From: Fluviicola sp.
Lineage (GTDB): Bacteria; Bacteroidota; Bacteroidia; Flavobacteriales_D; Crocinitomicaceae
Length of the DNA stretch: 39,844 nucleotides
Assembly (NCBI GenBank): GCA_020849495.1
Contig: JADLGD010000094.1
Span: 1-39,844, forward strand
Reading direction: 5' to 3'
In this document: piece by piece, positions 1 to 7,628 of the stretch
How positions within the stretch are numbered: position 1 is the stretch's first letter
How the letters are laid out: each line of letters starts with the position of its first letter
Notes under the pieces: generated by a model
The model's database searches: none
What the model saw: only the letters and a program-made list of their open reading frames with translations
Told to the model about the DNA's origin: nothing
Translations under genes and position numbers: made by a program

Positions 1-1
1 G

Positions 2-181
2 AAATTTGGTGCTCGTCCGTTGAAAAGAGCGATTCAAAAATACATTGAAGATCCACTAGCTGAAGAAATTATCAAAGCGAACTTACAAGAAGGGGATTCC
101 ATTGTAATTGATATGAATGAAAACAATGCAGAGTTGAAAATTTCTATTGAAAAAGGCAAAACAAAAGCTTCTAAGAAATAA
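2..181 (+). CDS. clpC: Clp ATPase C-terminal fragment (probably ClpC), 5' end outside window
   Basis: Only the last 59 residues are present, in frame from base 2 to the TAA at 179-181. They start KFGARPLKRAIQKYIEDPLA, the classic end of the second AAA+ module (sensor-2 arginine in GARPLKR, D2-small domain) of Clp/Hsp100 ATPases. In the family these hexameric unfoldases feed proteins to ClpP (ClpC/ClpA) or disaggregate proteins (ClpB). The run IQKYIEDPLAEEII followed by a short acidic strand and a Lys-rich tail fits ClpC of Bacteroidota better than ClpB, but the discriminating N-domain and middle domain are outside the window, so the paralogue is inferred. A strong hairpin terminator follows directly. 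Confidence 0.75.
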   Translation, partial: KFGARPLKRAIQKYIEDPLAEEIIKANLQEGDSIVIDMNENNAELKISIEKGKTKASKK

Positions 182-202
182 TTCAGTTCGACCAACTATT
201 TT

Positions 203-250
203 GAAAGGCTTCTCGTTTCGATATTTGTCGAAAGGGAAGCCTTTCTTTAT
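203..250 (+). terminator. Rho-independent terminator after the Clp gene
   Basis: Arms GAAAGGCTTC (203-212) and GAAGCCTTTC (236-245) pair perfectly. A second, inner stem TTTCGA/TCGAAA (216-221 with 228-233) sits inside, and a T-rich tail follows. It separates the Clp gene from the next gene on the same strand. Confidence 0.8.
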
Positions 251-258
251 TAATTTTG
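251..258 (+). promoter_or_regulatory. Bacteroidota -7 box just before the gene at 263
   Basis: TAATTTTG matches TAnnTTTG exactly and ends 4 nt before the ATG at 263. At that distance transcription would begin at or near the start codon. A TTTG at 224-227 is a possible -33 element, but its spacer (23 nt) is long and it lies in the terminator loop. Confidence 0.5.
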
Positions 259-262
259 CTTC

Positions 263-1120
263 ATGAAAAATGCCGTTCTTGTTTTTTTAATTTGTTGGAC
301 AAACTTCCTTTTTGCTAGTGTTGAAATGACACGTGTTGACCCGCAATTATTCATCCATCAAGCAAAGGTGAATTTTGATTCTATTTCATCTTCAAATGAA
401 ACCTTGAAGCAAACAATGGTCAAGTATTTATTTGACAATGATTTGATTGATCATATTGGAACAAAAGCCTATGATTCGAATGCGAAGTTCACCAATTATT
501 ACAAGCAATACCATACCTTGTATCGTTTGATAGATTTGAATAGTGACGGCATTCCCGAATTGATTTTCAATGGCTATGTGGCGGAAGGTGATGATCGTGA
601 ATATCTTCAGATTTTCAACTCTAAACAAGGAATAGTAAATCAGATTTACAATGAAATCGGTCATTTATTAGCCTACAAAATTCATCCAAACACAAAAGAA
701 ATTCTATTGTTTCATCATCAATATCCTTGTTGTGTGAATGCTTCCCATAATTTGAATCGCTTGCGTTTAATCAATGGGAAGTTTCAAATTGTAAAGCGCT
801 ACTTTTTAGGTAGGGATAAAGATATGGTTGGTCCATTTTTTCCTAAAAAAAGTAAGTTCTCTGGTTCGTTTAAAACCCTCAATCAAAAAAGTAAATTGTA
901 TTGGTCTCCGGCTATTGTTGAAAAAGATGCTTGGAAATCGCGTTCAGCAACAAATGTCATTGCTTCTTATGATTCCTTAACTGTTTATACGGTTTTATCG
1001 AAAGAAAAGAGTTGGCAATTTGTGTTGATGAAAGGCGCTCCTATGGTAGAAAAGAACAGTGTGATCAATCCTGTAAATTTCACAGATACCTGGATTTATG
1101 GTTGGATGAAAGAAGAATAA
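263..1120 (+). CDS. Secreted protein of unknown function (285 aa)
   Basis: The protein begins with a signal peptide (hydrophobic residues 3-18 ending FLFAS), so it is probably exported. Around residues 93-104 the stretch LIDLNSDGIPELIF resembles a calcium-binding FG-GAP/EF-hand-like loop (D-N-D-G spacing), often seen in beta-propeller-like secreted proteins. A CC pair (HQYPCCVN, near residue 155) and a C-terminus rich in aromatics are other visible marks. I do not recognise a catalytic motif or a named family. It stands alone, with a terminator on each side and its own -7 box. Confidence 0.8.
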   Translation: MKNAVLVFLICWTNFLFASVEMTRVDPQLFIHQAKVNFDSISSSNETLKQTMVKYLFDNDLIDHIGTKAYDSNAKFTNYYKQYHTLYRLIDLNSDGIPELIFNGYVAEGDDREYLQIFNSKQGIVNQIYNEIGHLLAYKIHPNTKEILLFHHQYPCCVNASHNLNRLRLINGKFQIVKRYFLGRDKDMVGPFFPKKSKFSGSFKTLNQKSKLYWSPAIVEKDAWKSRSATNVIASYDSLTVYTVLSKEKSWQFVLMKGAPMVEKNSVINPVNFTDTWIYGWMKEE

Positions 1121-1121
1121 A

Positions 1122-1170
1122 AAAAACCGAAAAGTGCTTTCTACTAGAAAAAGACACGATTCGGCTTTTC
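1122..1170. terminator. Hairpin between convergent genes 263-1120 and 1187-1573
   Basis: An A-run followed by ACCGAAAAGTG (from about 1126) pairs imperfectly with CACGATTCGGCTTTT (1155-1169). The A-run on one side and T-run on the other suggest it works in both directions. The stem has mismatches, so confidence is moderate. Confidence 0.5.
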
Positions 1171-1186
1171 TGAACAAGAGGAAGAG

Positions 1187-1573
1187 CTAATTACAATCTG
1201 TTAATTGCCAGTTTTTAACCAATTCTTGATGTTGGTTCAGGAAGCGATCAAGTGCTGAGTCTGCATCAGTCACTTCGCCTGGAATGCGCTTTTCTATGGA
1301 AGAAAAAGCATCCTTAATACTGTCCAAAATCGTTGAATCCATTAAGATGAGTGAAGTTGAAGTGTCAAAGTTATAGCTTTCGAATACTTCTATTATTTTC
1401 TTCCGATCACTCGCTTCACGTGGTAACAGATGTTCCTTGGACGATAATTCATTGAAGAAAGGTAATAGTCGAGCACTCAATTCTATAAAATGGCGCATTA
1501 CGATGGTTGCGTCATTGACTTGTTGGATAGCAACACTTCTCATGATGGTTCTCCTTGCGAGTTTCTTTTCCAT
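1187..1573 (-). CDS. Small hypothetical protein (128 aa), probably helical
   Basis: The 128 residues have no signal peptide and no membrane segment. Composition is helix-favouring (long Leu/Glu/Lys-rich stretches, SIEKRIPGEVTDADSALDRF near the end), with a single Cys next to the C-terminus. I recognise no family. A second possible start lies at 1543 (MRSVAIQQ), so the first 10 residues (MEKKLARRTI) are uncertain. An opposite-strand reading frame overlaps its first half, but the minus frame is longer and ends tidily against the convergent terminator, so I prefer it. Confidence 0.6.
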   Translation of the reverse strand: MEKKLARRTIMRSVAIQQVNDATIVMRHFIELSARLLPFFNELSSKEHLLPREASDRKKIIEVFESYNFDTSTSLILMDSTILDSIKDAFSSIEKRIPGEVTDADSALDRFLNQHQELVKNWQLTDCN

Positions 1574-1776
1574 GACACTTCGTTTTAGTTTCTATACCAA
1601 TGACGCCTCTCGACTTTTAAAGGTTGGATGATTTTTTTTCGATTTGAGTAAACTGGTTGTTTTGTTGATTGATTGGTAATTAAAAATGAATATTGCCTTT
1701 TCGTGCATTGTTCAAAAAGAAAGCAAATTGTTTACTAAATCGATTCAATTTTAACGTGAAATGGTGTGAAACGTAG

Positions 1777-1784
1777 TATATTTG
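1777..1784 (+). promoter_or_regulatory. -7 box of folD
   Basis: TATATTTG fits TAnnTTTG exactly, 15 nt before the ATG at 1800. It overlaps a TTG at 1782 that is in frame with folD, which argues that the TTG is promoter sequence and not the start codon. No clear -33 element is visible. Confidence 0.55.
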
Positions 1785-1799
1785 CACAAAATTTCAGTG

Positions 1800-2684
1800 A
1801 TGCAGATACTCAACGGAAAAGAAACAGCAGAAATCATCAGAAAAGAATTGGCGATTCAGGTGAAAGAACGTAAAGCAAATGGAAGAAAAATTCCACATTT
1901 AGCTGCAATTCTTGTTGGTCGTGATGGTGGTTCAGTGACTTATGTCAATAACAAATTGAAATCTTGCGAGGAAATCGGTTTTGAAAGTACATTGATCCGT
2001 TACGATGATTCCATCACTGAAGAAGTGTTGTTGAAGAAAATTCAATCATTGAACGAAGATAAAAGTATCGATGGTTTTATTGTTCAATTGCCGCTTCCTG
2101 CACACATTGATGAAATGAAAGTGACATTAGCAATCGACCCGAAAAAAGATGTAGATGGTTTTCACCCGATCAATGTCGGAAATATGATGTTGAATATTCC
2201 TGGATTTGTACCCGCTACACCAGCTGGAATTGTTGAGCTTTTACGCCGCTATAACATTGAAACTTCGGGTAAAAATTGTGTGGTTGTTGGAAGAAGTAAT
2301 ATTGTAGGAACACCATTGAGTTTGTTGTTAGGTAAAAATACCAATCCTGGGAATTGTACGGTAACGTTGGTGCATTCACGTTCTGAAAACATTAAAGACA
2401 TTTGTTCTCAAGCTGATATTTTAGTTGCGGCTGTAGGAATTCCAGAATTCATCACAGCAGATATGGTGAAAGAAGGCGCTGTGGTGATTGACGTTGGAAC
2501 AACACGTATCGATGATGCTTCACGTGAACGTGGATGGCGCTTGGTAGGTGATGTGAAATTTGATGAGGTAGCTCCAAAAACATCCTACATTACACCTGTA
2601 CCTGGAGGAGTTGGTCCTATGACGATTGCTTCTTTGATGATCAATACATTGAAAGCAATGGAGTTGAAAGGAAAATTATTTTAG
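1800..2684 (+). CDS. folD: Bifunctional methylene-THF dehydrogenase / methenyl-THF cyclohydrolase FolD
   Basis: FolD oxidises 5,10-methylene-THF to methenyl-THF with NAD(P)+ and hydrolyses that to 10-formyl-THF, supplying one-carbon units in the cytosol. From the ATG at 1800 the protein is 294 residues, the usual length. Visible signatures are YVNNK (Tyr48, catalytic Lys52), [10 protein letters not shown] and [10 protein letters not shown] in the catalytic domain, then the Rossmann segment [20 protein letters not shown], and the C-terminal [11 protein letters not shown]. The ATG was chosen over the upstream in-frame TTG at 1782 because MQILNGKE aligns with the family N-terminus and the TTG lies in the -7 box. 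It converges on the Lpd-like gene. Confidence 0.97.
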   Translation: MQILNGKETAEIIRKELAIQVKERKANGRKIPHLAAILVGRDGGSVTYVNNKLKSCEEIGFESTLIRYDDSITEEVLLKKIQSLNEDKSIDGFIVQLPLPAHIDEMKVTLAIDPKKDVDGFHPINVGNMMLNIPGFVPATPAGIVELLRRYNIETSGKNCVVVGRSNIVGTPLSLLLGKNTNPGNCTVTLVHSRSENIKDICSQADILVAAVGIPEFITADMVKEGAVVIDVGTTRIDDASRERGWRLVGDVKFDEVAPKTSYITPVPGGVGPMTIASLMINTLKAMELKGKLF

Positions 2685-2693
2685 AATATAGAA

Positions 2694-2735
2694 AAAACAA
2701 GTTGGGGCGCGATTTATCGCGCCCCAACTTGTTTT
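2694..2735. terminator. Long perfect bidirectional terminator
   Basis: A near-perfect palindrome of about 20 bp per arm, centred at 2714-2715: AAAACAAGTTGGGGCGCGAT and its exact complement. It has a GC-rich core with an A-run on one side and a T-run on the other. It lies between folD (+) and the Lpd-like gene (-), and its right edge runs into that gene's stop codon (2734-2736). Confidence 0.9.
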
Positions 2736-4230
2736 ATAACCGTTCCAAAGGTGTTTTAATACCATCTACCAGCGAGTAACAAGCGAGTTTATCCTTGAAA
2801 ACAGATGATTTGAAAATGCTTTTATTGAGCAGCATCCTCACACATTCTTGAATGCCTTCTACAATCGATGGGTGAGGATGTACTAATTCAGAAATCACTG
2901 AAATCGACATGTTTAACTTGATCAATAAGCCAATTGCTTGAATAGCAGAAGAAGCATGTTCGCCAACTGCGCGCATACCCAACACTTTCATTTCTTTATC
3001 GTTCGTCACAATGATTTTAAAGAAACCTTCTGTTTTGCGCATTGCAATGGCTCTTGCTATGACAGAATAATCAATTTTCACAACTTTTACAGGAATGTTT
3101 TTCTCGATGCATTGTTGTTCGTTTAGTCCAACAGCTGCTACCTCTGGTTGAAGAAACATGATGGTGCAGATGTTATCGTAATTCAAACGATCGGTTGCCG
3201 TTCCCATGATTTTTTCTACTGCATGACGGCCTTCAATTTCCCCCATATTTACCAAAGCTATTCTTCCAGAAACATCACCAGCTGCATAAATATGAGGTAC
3301 GTTTGTTTGTGTATCATCGTCGCCAATGTGCATGCCTCTTTTTGACATGGAAACACCTGCGGCTTCTAAGTTGAGTGATTCATAATTTGGAATTCTACCA
3401 ATTGAAAGCAGTGCTTTTTCAACTCGGATGATTTCTTTCCTACCATCAGGATAACTCAATTCGTATTCGACTTCATTTCCCAGATTTTCCAATCGTTCCA
3501 ATTGCGCATTGTGATGAATGATGACTCCTTTTTCTTCCAAATTAGTTGAAACGATGGAAGAGATATCTTCATCTTCGAATGGTAAAATGCGATCTTGTCT
3601 GTCAATGATGTGTACTTTTGTTTTTCCAAAGTTGGAGAAAATAGTAGCGTATTCACAACCTATCACTCCGGCACCAACAATGACTAAACTTTTGGGATAA
3701 TCCTTTAAATTTTCTATTCCATCACTGGTTAAAATGGTTTGTTCATCAACTAACACATTCGGCATTTTACGCGGTCTGCTACCTGTTGCAATCACAATAT
3801 TTTTTCCTCGAATGATTTTTGTCTCACCTTCATGCGTTATTTCAATTTCATGTTCAGATACAAATCGAGCAGCACCACGTTCATAGGTGAGTGGTTTTGT
3901 GATGGTTTCGGTTTGTAATAATTTTATGTGACAAGAATATTGAAATTTACGTTCAAAAACAGCTTCCTCAACTGTATCGATAACATCATTCCAACTTAGA
4001 TAAAATGGCTCTCGTCCTTTTCCTGCTATTGTATCGTTGACACTAGCTACTTTTTGAGATATTTCCCAAAGTGTTTTTGATGAAAGTGCTCCGTTATAAA
4101 CACCAGCACCTCCAACGCGTTCTTTTTCAATTAAACAAACGCGTTTACCAAAATCAATACCTCGCATTGCTGCTGCATATCCTGCAGGACCACCACCAAT
4201 TACAACTAAATCGTATGTCAAAACACTCAT
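2734..4230 (-). CDS. Lpd/SthA-like FAD-NAD(P) oxidoreductase lacking the redox cysteine pair
   Basis: A 498-residue class I pyridine nucleotide-disulfide oxidoreductase fold: FAD-binding VVIGGGPAGYAAA (about 9-21), second dinucleotide site VIVGAGVIGCEYA (about 183-195), the FAD motif IYAAGDV (about 316-322), and a C-terminal dimerisation domain with HPHPSIVE that keeps the His-Glu pair. The redox-active motif, normally GGTCLNVGCIPSK, reads GGAGVYNGALSSK here, so both cysteines are gone. It therefore cannot reduce a disulfide such as lipoamide by the usual route. Transfer of electrons between NAD(P)H and another acceptor (transhydrogenase or diaphorase-like) is an inference. No 2-oxoacid dehydrogenase genes are near. 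Confidence 0.85.
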   Translation of the reverse strand: MSVLTYDLVVIGGGPAGYAAAMRGIDFGKRVCLIEKERVGGAGVYNGALSSKTLWEISQKVASVNDTIAGKGREPFYLSWNDVIDTVEEAVFERKFQYSCHIKLLQTETITKPLTYERGAARFVSEHEIEITHEGETKIIRGKNIVIATGSRPRKMPNVLVDEQTILTSDGIENLKDYPKSLVIVGAGVIGCEYATIFSNFGKTKVHIIDRQDRILPFEDEDISSIVSTNLEEKGVIIHHNAQLERLENLGNEVEYELSYPDGRKEIIRVEKALLSIGRIPNYESLNLEAAGVSMSKRGMHIGDDDTQTNVPHIYAAGDVSGRIALVNMGEIEGRHAVEKIMGTATDRLNYDNICTIMFLQPEVAAVGLNEQQCIEKNIPVKVVKIDYSVIARAIAMRKTEGFFKIIVTNDKEMKVLGMRAVGEHASSAIQAIGLLIKLNMSISVISELVHPHPSIVEGIQECVRMLLNKSIFKSSVFKDKLACYSLVDGIKTPLERL

Positions 4231-4276
4231 TACTTATTTAATTTGTTAAAGAAGATCACAATCTAAAATGGGTTTT

Positions 4277-4284
4277 TACTTTTG
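4277..4284 (+). promoter_or_regulatory. -7 box directly before the CxxCxxCC protein gene
   Basis: TACTTTTG matches TAnnTTTG and ends 5 nt before the ATG at 4290. The 59-bp spacer to the divergent Lpd-like gene must also hold that gene's promoter; on the minus strand TTTG and TAGATTG separated by 19 nt are visible candidates. Confidence 0.55.
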
Positions 4285-4289
4285 CAAAC

Positions 4290-4772
4290 ATGAATCTTGA
4301 ACAACATCTTGAGCATGCAATTGCAGAAAAAGAAACCTATAATAAATGGGTGAAGAAAGCAAAAAAAATCAATCCGCGTACACTTGATCAAGCTTTTCAT
4401 GATGAACATGTTCAAGTTTTCAAGAAAATAGATTGTTTGTCTTGTGCTAATTGTTGTAAAACGACCAGTCCAATTTTTAGAGATGTGGATATAAAGCGTT
4501 TATCTAAAAGACTAAGACTTTCAGAAGTGAATTTTATTAAACAGTACTTGAAAATGGATCATGAAGGCGATTATGTTTTGACCACTGCACCTTGTCCATT
4601 TTTAGGCGACGACAACTATTGTTCTGTTTATGAAGATCGTCCTCTTGCATGTAGAGAATACCCCCATACCGACCGCAAAAACATGTATCAAATTTTACCT
4701 TTGACCAGAAGGAATATGGAGGTTTGTCCTGCTGTTTCAATCATTGTTCAAGAATTGAAGAAAAAATTTTAA
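4290..4772 (+). CDS. YkgJ-family cysteine-cluster protein (Fe/Zn chelating)
   Basis: The 160-residue protein carries the YkgJ/CxxCxxCC signature: C49-LS-C52-AN-C55-C56, then C102 (APCPF), C111 (NYCSVYEDRP) and C121 (LACREYP). In the family (PF03692) these cysteines bind a metal, zinc or an iron-sulfur cluster; the biological role is not settled. There is no signal peptide, so it is cytosolic. It is divergent from the Lpd-like flavoprotein with only 59 bp between starts, so a shared redox context is possible but unproven. Confidence 0.9.
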   Translation: MNLEQHLEHAIAEKETYNKWVKKAKKINPRTLDQAFHDEHVQVFKKIDCLSCANCCKTTSPIFRDVDIKRLSKRLRLSEVNFIKQYLKMDHEGDYVLTTAPCPFLGDDNYCSVYEDRPLACREYPHTDRKNMYQILPLTRRNMEVCPAVSIIVQELKKKF

Positions 4773-4834
4773 CAACCAATCCAACCTTTTGTAATTTTTA
4801 CATCTTATCTTTACTTAAAAGTTACTGCTTTAGG

Positions 4835-6720
4835 ATGTTAAACAAAATTTGCTTGTTACCATTACTCTTAATGGTGTTTACTGTTTTTTCTCAAAGAGGA
4901 AAAAACGGTAGCTATACTGTAACAGCAGCAAACACACAATTAAATGCTTACACTTCATTGACAGCAAATGCTGCTGTGGGAGCAAATTCGATCACTGTAG
5001 CCAGTAATACCTTAACGAATGCCGTTTTAACTTCTGCACTTGCGGCGGGTGATTTAATCATGATCATTCAAATGCAAGGAGCAACGATGGATATTGATGC
5101 AACTCCAGCAACACCAGTAGCTTTAGGCGGTTGGGGAGGTACATATACAGTACCTATTGGTCATCAAGGAGATTGGGGAAGTTATCAAGATTTATGGGGG
5201 CAAGTAACAAATTATAACAATGCTGGAAAACACGAAGTGGTTGAAGTGCGATCTGTTGCAGGAGGTACAACCATTAATTTAATGTGTTCATTAACAAATT
5301 CATATACTGCTTCAGGACACGTACAAATAGTTCGGATTCCACGATTAATAAATTTGACTGTTAATGCTGCTTGTTCTGTAGTGCCTGCTTTATGGGATGG
5401 TACAATAGGTGGAGTTTTAGCATTAGAAGTAAATGGAATTTTGAGCTTGAGTGGATCAATTACAGCAACAGGTTATGGTTTTAGAGGTGGTGTTTGTGAT
5501 TTACAAACTGCTGGATCACCACCCCCAAGTGCTACTGGTGTTGGTTATTGTGCATCATCTGCTGCAATTGAAGGAGCAGAAAAAGGTGAAGGAATTGGCG
5601 GTTTCTATGCTGAATACGATGCGCTTTATTCACGCTATTGTAAATCAGCTCCAGCTAATGGAGGTGGGGGCGGAGGAAACCACAATGCTGGAGGAGGTGG
5701 AGGTGCCAATGTTGGAACAGGAGCCTACACTGGTAAAGGGAATCCTGTTGCAGGATATGCAGCCATTTGGAATTTAGAAAGTCCAGGATTTGCTACTTCA
5801 ACTAGTTCTGGTGGAGGTAGAGGTGGGTATTCCTATTCTACTGGTAATCAAAATGCAGCAACAGTTGGACCAAATAATACACTTTGGAGCGGTGATTATA
5901 GAAGAAAAGAAGGTGGACTTGGTGGTCATCCATTAACCTATAATGCAAGTTGTGTTTTTATGGGTGGCGGTGGAGGAGCTGGAGATGCCAATTCAAATCC
6001 AACACAAGGTGGTGCAGGTGGCCGTGGTGGTGGTATAGTTTACTTAACAGTTTACGGTTCAATTACTGGTACAGGCGCAATTCAAGCAAATGGAGCTGCT
6101 GGACAAAATGCGAATCCTTTAGGACAAGTTGCAATACCTCTTTCTAATGCAAAATATGGAAATGACGGTGCCGGTGGAGCTGGTGGTGGAGGTGCAATTG
6201 TTATTTCTAATGGTACAGCTATTCCCGCTACAATTACTCTTTCTGCAACAGGTGGAGTTGGTGGAAATCAAGTAGTTTCTTTTGGTAATTTTGCTTCTCC
6301 TGCAATGGAAGCAGATGGTCCGGGCGGTGGCGGAGGTGGTGGTATGATTAAAGTTACTTTTACTAGTGGAGCCCAATCTGTTTTAGGCGGTGCTGGTGGT
6401 ACTACAAATTCTGCTCATGTAAATTTATTCCCTCCAAATGGAGCAACTGCGGGTGCTGCTGGAATTTCAGGAATTGTTCAACCATTTTTTGATTTAACGA
6501 CAGCAAACGTGACCATTTGTAGTGGAACATCTACTACCTTAACTGCTACAGTAGTTGGTACTTTGCCTGGTACAATTACATGGTATTCAACCCAATTTGG
6601 TTCAACTGTCTTGGGAACAGGTACTTCTTTTACAACTCCAACATTAACTGCAACGACAACTTATTATGTTGGAACTTGTCCTAGTACATTTAGAAAAGCG
6701 GTTGTAGTTACTGTTTCACC
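4835..6720 (+). repeat. Duplicated head region, copy 1 (partner 7629-9552)
   Basis: This part of the first glycine-rich gene aligns with the start of the next gene throughout. Uninterrupted identical DNA blocks include 5767-5826 (=8585-8644, 60 bp), 5884-5937 (=8702-8755, 54 bp) and 6428-6468 (=9258-9298, 41 bp), while flanking codons differ. Confidence 0.85.
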
Positions 6721-7525
6721 TCTTCCTACAATAAATACGACATCCATGATTATAAACAATGTCACTTGTGTAGGGAATGATGGAAGTATAACAGGAATAA
6801 CTGCATCGGGAACTAGTTTGACTTACTCTTGGTCAAATGGCCCGATTACATTAAATAATACAGGTTTATCAAATGCGACTTACACGTTAACAGTAACTGA
6901 TAACTTGGGTTGTATAGCAACTTTAGCAGTTCCAGTTGGGACAAATTGTGTCTTACCGATTGAATTGTCGCATTTTTATACTTTCTGCAATGATGAACAA
7001 CAATCTGTTATTCGTTGGGAAGTAAACAATGAAGTGGATGTTGAAAATTATGAGTTGAGTGTAAGTACTAACGGGGTCGATTTTAATCCTTTATATTTGA
7101 TACCAAGTTATTCAAATACAGTTTATCCTTTAGCTTATGAGCAGATTGATGATAATAGATATGCTGGTTTTTCTTTATTGTATTATCAATTAAAAACTAT
7201 TCGAGAGAATGGTGAAAGTGAATCTGTTGCAATAGTTAGCCAAGAGAATTGCATCAACGATCGTCAAGCTGATTGTTTGCTTTCATTTCCAACTAATATT
7301 TCTTCCAACTCATTTGAAATTGTTGGTTCAAATTGGAAAGCTCCTTATTTAGATTTTGATATAATAGATATGAATGGGCGAGTTGTACAGTCGTTTAACT
7401 ATAAAATCGATAGTGAAAACTTCAATTTAAAAGTGTTTTTAGATGCTACATTAATGAAAGGAATGTATTTTCTAAAATCCTCCACAGAAGTGCCATTCTG
7501 TTCTTCTAAAATAATTATTGAATAG
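4835..7525 (+). CDS. Giant glycine-rich T9SS-secreted surface protein, type A sorting domain (896 aa)
   Basis: Start ATG 4835 gives MLNKICLL and a signal peptide ending VFSQ (about residue 20); the open frame upstream encodes no sensible N-terminus. Order: conserved head with VALGGWGGTYTVPIGHQGDW (about 90-110), a motif GIGGFYAEYDALYSRYC (about 252-268), Gly-rich tract (about 275-515), an Ig-like domain starting ICSGTSTTLTATV (about 560-628), one SprB-type repeat with CVGNDGSITGI and TDNLGC (about 629-702), a linker starting PIELSHFYTF (common in T9SS substrates), and a type A sorting domain (about 815-896; IIDMNGRVVQSF, LMKGMYFLKS). Expected to be exported by T9SS and attached to the cell surface. 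It is a tandem paralogue of the next gene. Function unknown; adhesion or matrix is inferred. Confidence 0.88.
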   Translation: MLNKICLLPLLLMVFTVFSQRGKNGSYTVTAANTQLNAYTSLTANAAVGANSITVASNTLTNAVLTSALAAGDLIMIIQMQGATMDIDATPATPVALGGWGGTYTVPIGHQGDWGSYQDLWGQVTNYNNAGKHEVVEVRSVAGGTTINLMCSLTNSYTASGHVQIVRIPRLINLTVNAACSVVPALWDGTIGGVLALEVNGILSLSGSITATGYGFRGGVCDLQTAGSPPPSATGVGYCASSAAIEGAEKGEGIGGFYAEYDALYSRYCKSAPANGGGGGGNHNAGGGGGANVGTGAYTGKGNPVAGYAAIWNLESPGFATSTSSGGGRGGYSYSTGNQNAATVGPNNTLWSGDYRRKEGGLGGHPLTYNASCVFMGGGGGAGDANSNPTQGGAGGRGGGIVYLTVYGSITGTGAIQANGAAGQNANPLGQVAIPLSNAKYGNDGAGGAGGGGAIVISNGTAIPATITLSATGGVGGNQVVSFGNFASPAMEADGPGGGGGGGMIKVTFTSGAQSVLGGAGGTTNSAHVNLFPPNGATAGAAGISGIVQPFFDLTTANVTICSGTSTTLTATVVGTLPGTITWYSTQFGSTVLGTGTSFTTPTLTATTTYYVGTCPSTFRKAVVVTVSPLPTINTTSMIINNVTCVGNDGSITGITASGTSLTYSWSNGPITLNNTGLSNATYTLTVTDNLGCIATLAVPVGTNCVLPIELSHFYTFCNDEQQSVIRWEVNNEVDVENYELSVSTNGVDFNPLYLIPSYSNTVYPLAYEQIDDNRYAGFSLLYYQLKTIRENGESESVAIVSQENCINDRQADCLLSFPTNISSNSFEIVGSNWKAPYLDFDIIDMNGRVVQSFNYKIDSENFNLKVFLDATLMKGMYFLKSSTEVPFCSSKIIIE

Positions 7526-7628
7526 CTTTTCCAACATCCAGAAATTTGATATAATTTTAGTACAAATTTCCAGAGATTATACAACCTTTACAAATGGTTT
7601 GCGTCTTAGGAATGTTAGAACAAGCGAC

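Noticed and set aside
1437-1631. Plus-strand 64-residue frame overlapping the 1187-1573 minus gene
   Set aside because: It is shorter and mostly the antisense of the minus-strand gene, with a hydrophobic stretch explained by that antisense reading; no promoter box precedes it.
1782-1799. TTG start that would extend FolD by six residues
   Set aside because: The codon is part of the TATATTTG promoter box, and MQILNGKE at 1800 is where the family begins.
2938-3345. Plus-strand short frames inside the Lpd-like gene
   Set aside because: They are antisense shadows of a well-conserved protein.
5451-5777. Alternative-frame reading inside the Gly-rich tract (also at 8281-8595 and 8320-8583)
   Set aside because: Repetitive GGN codons keep all frames open; products are low complexity and appear at equivalent places in both paralogues.
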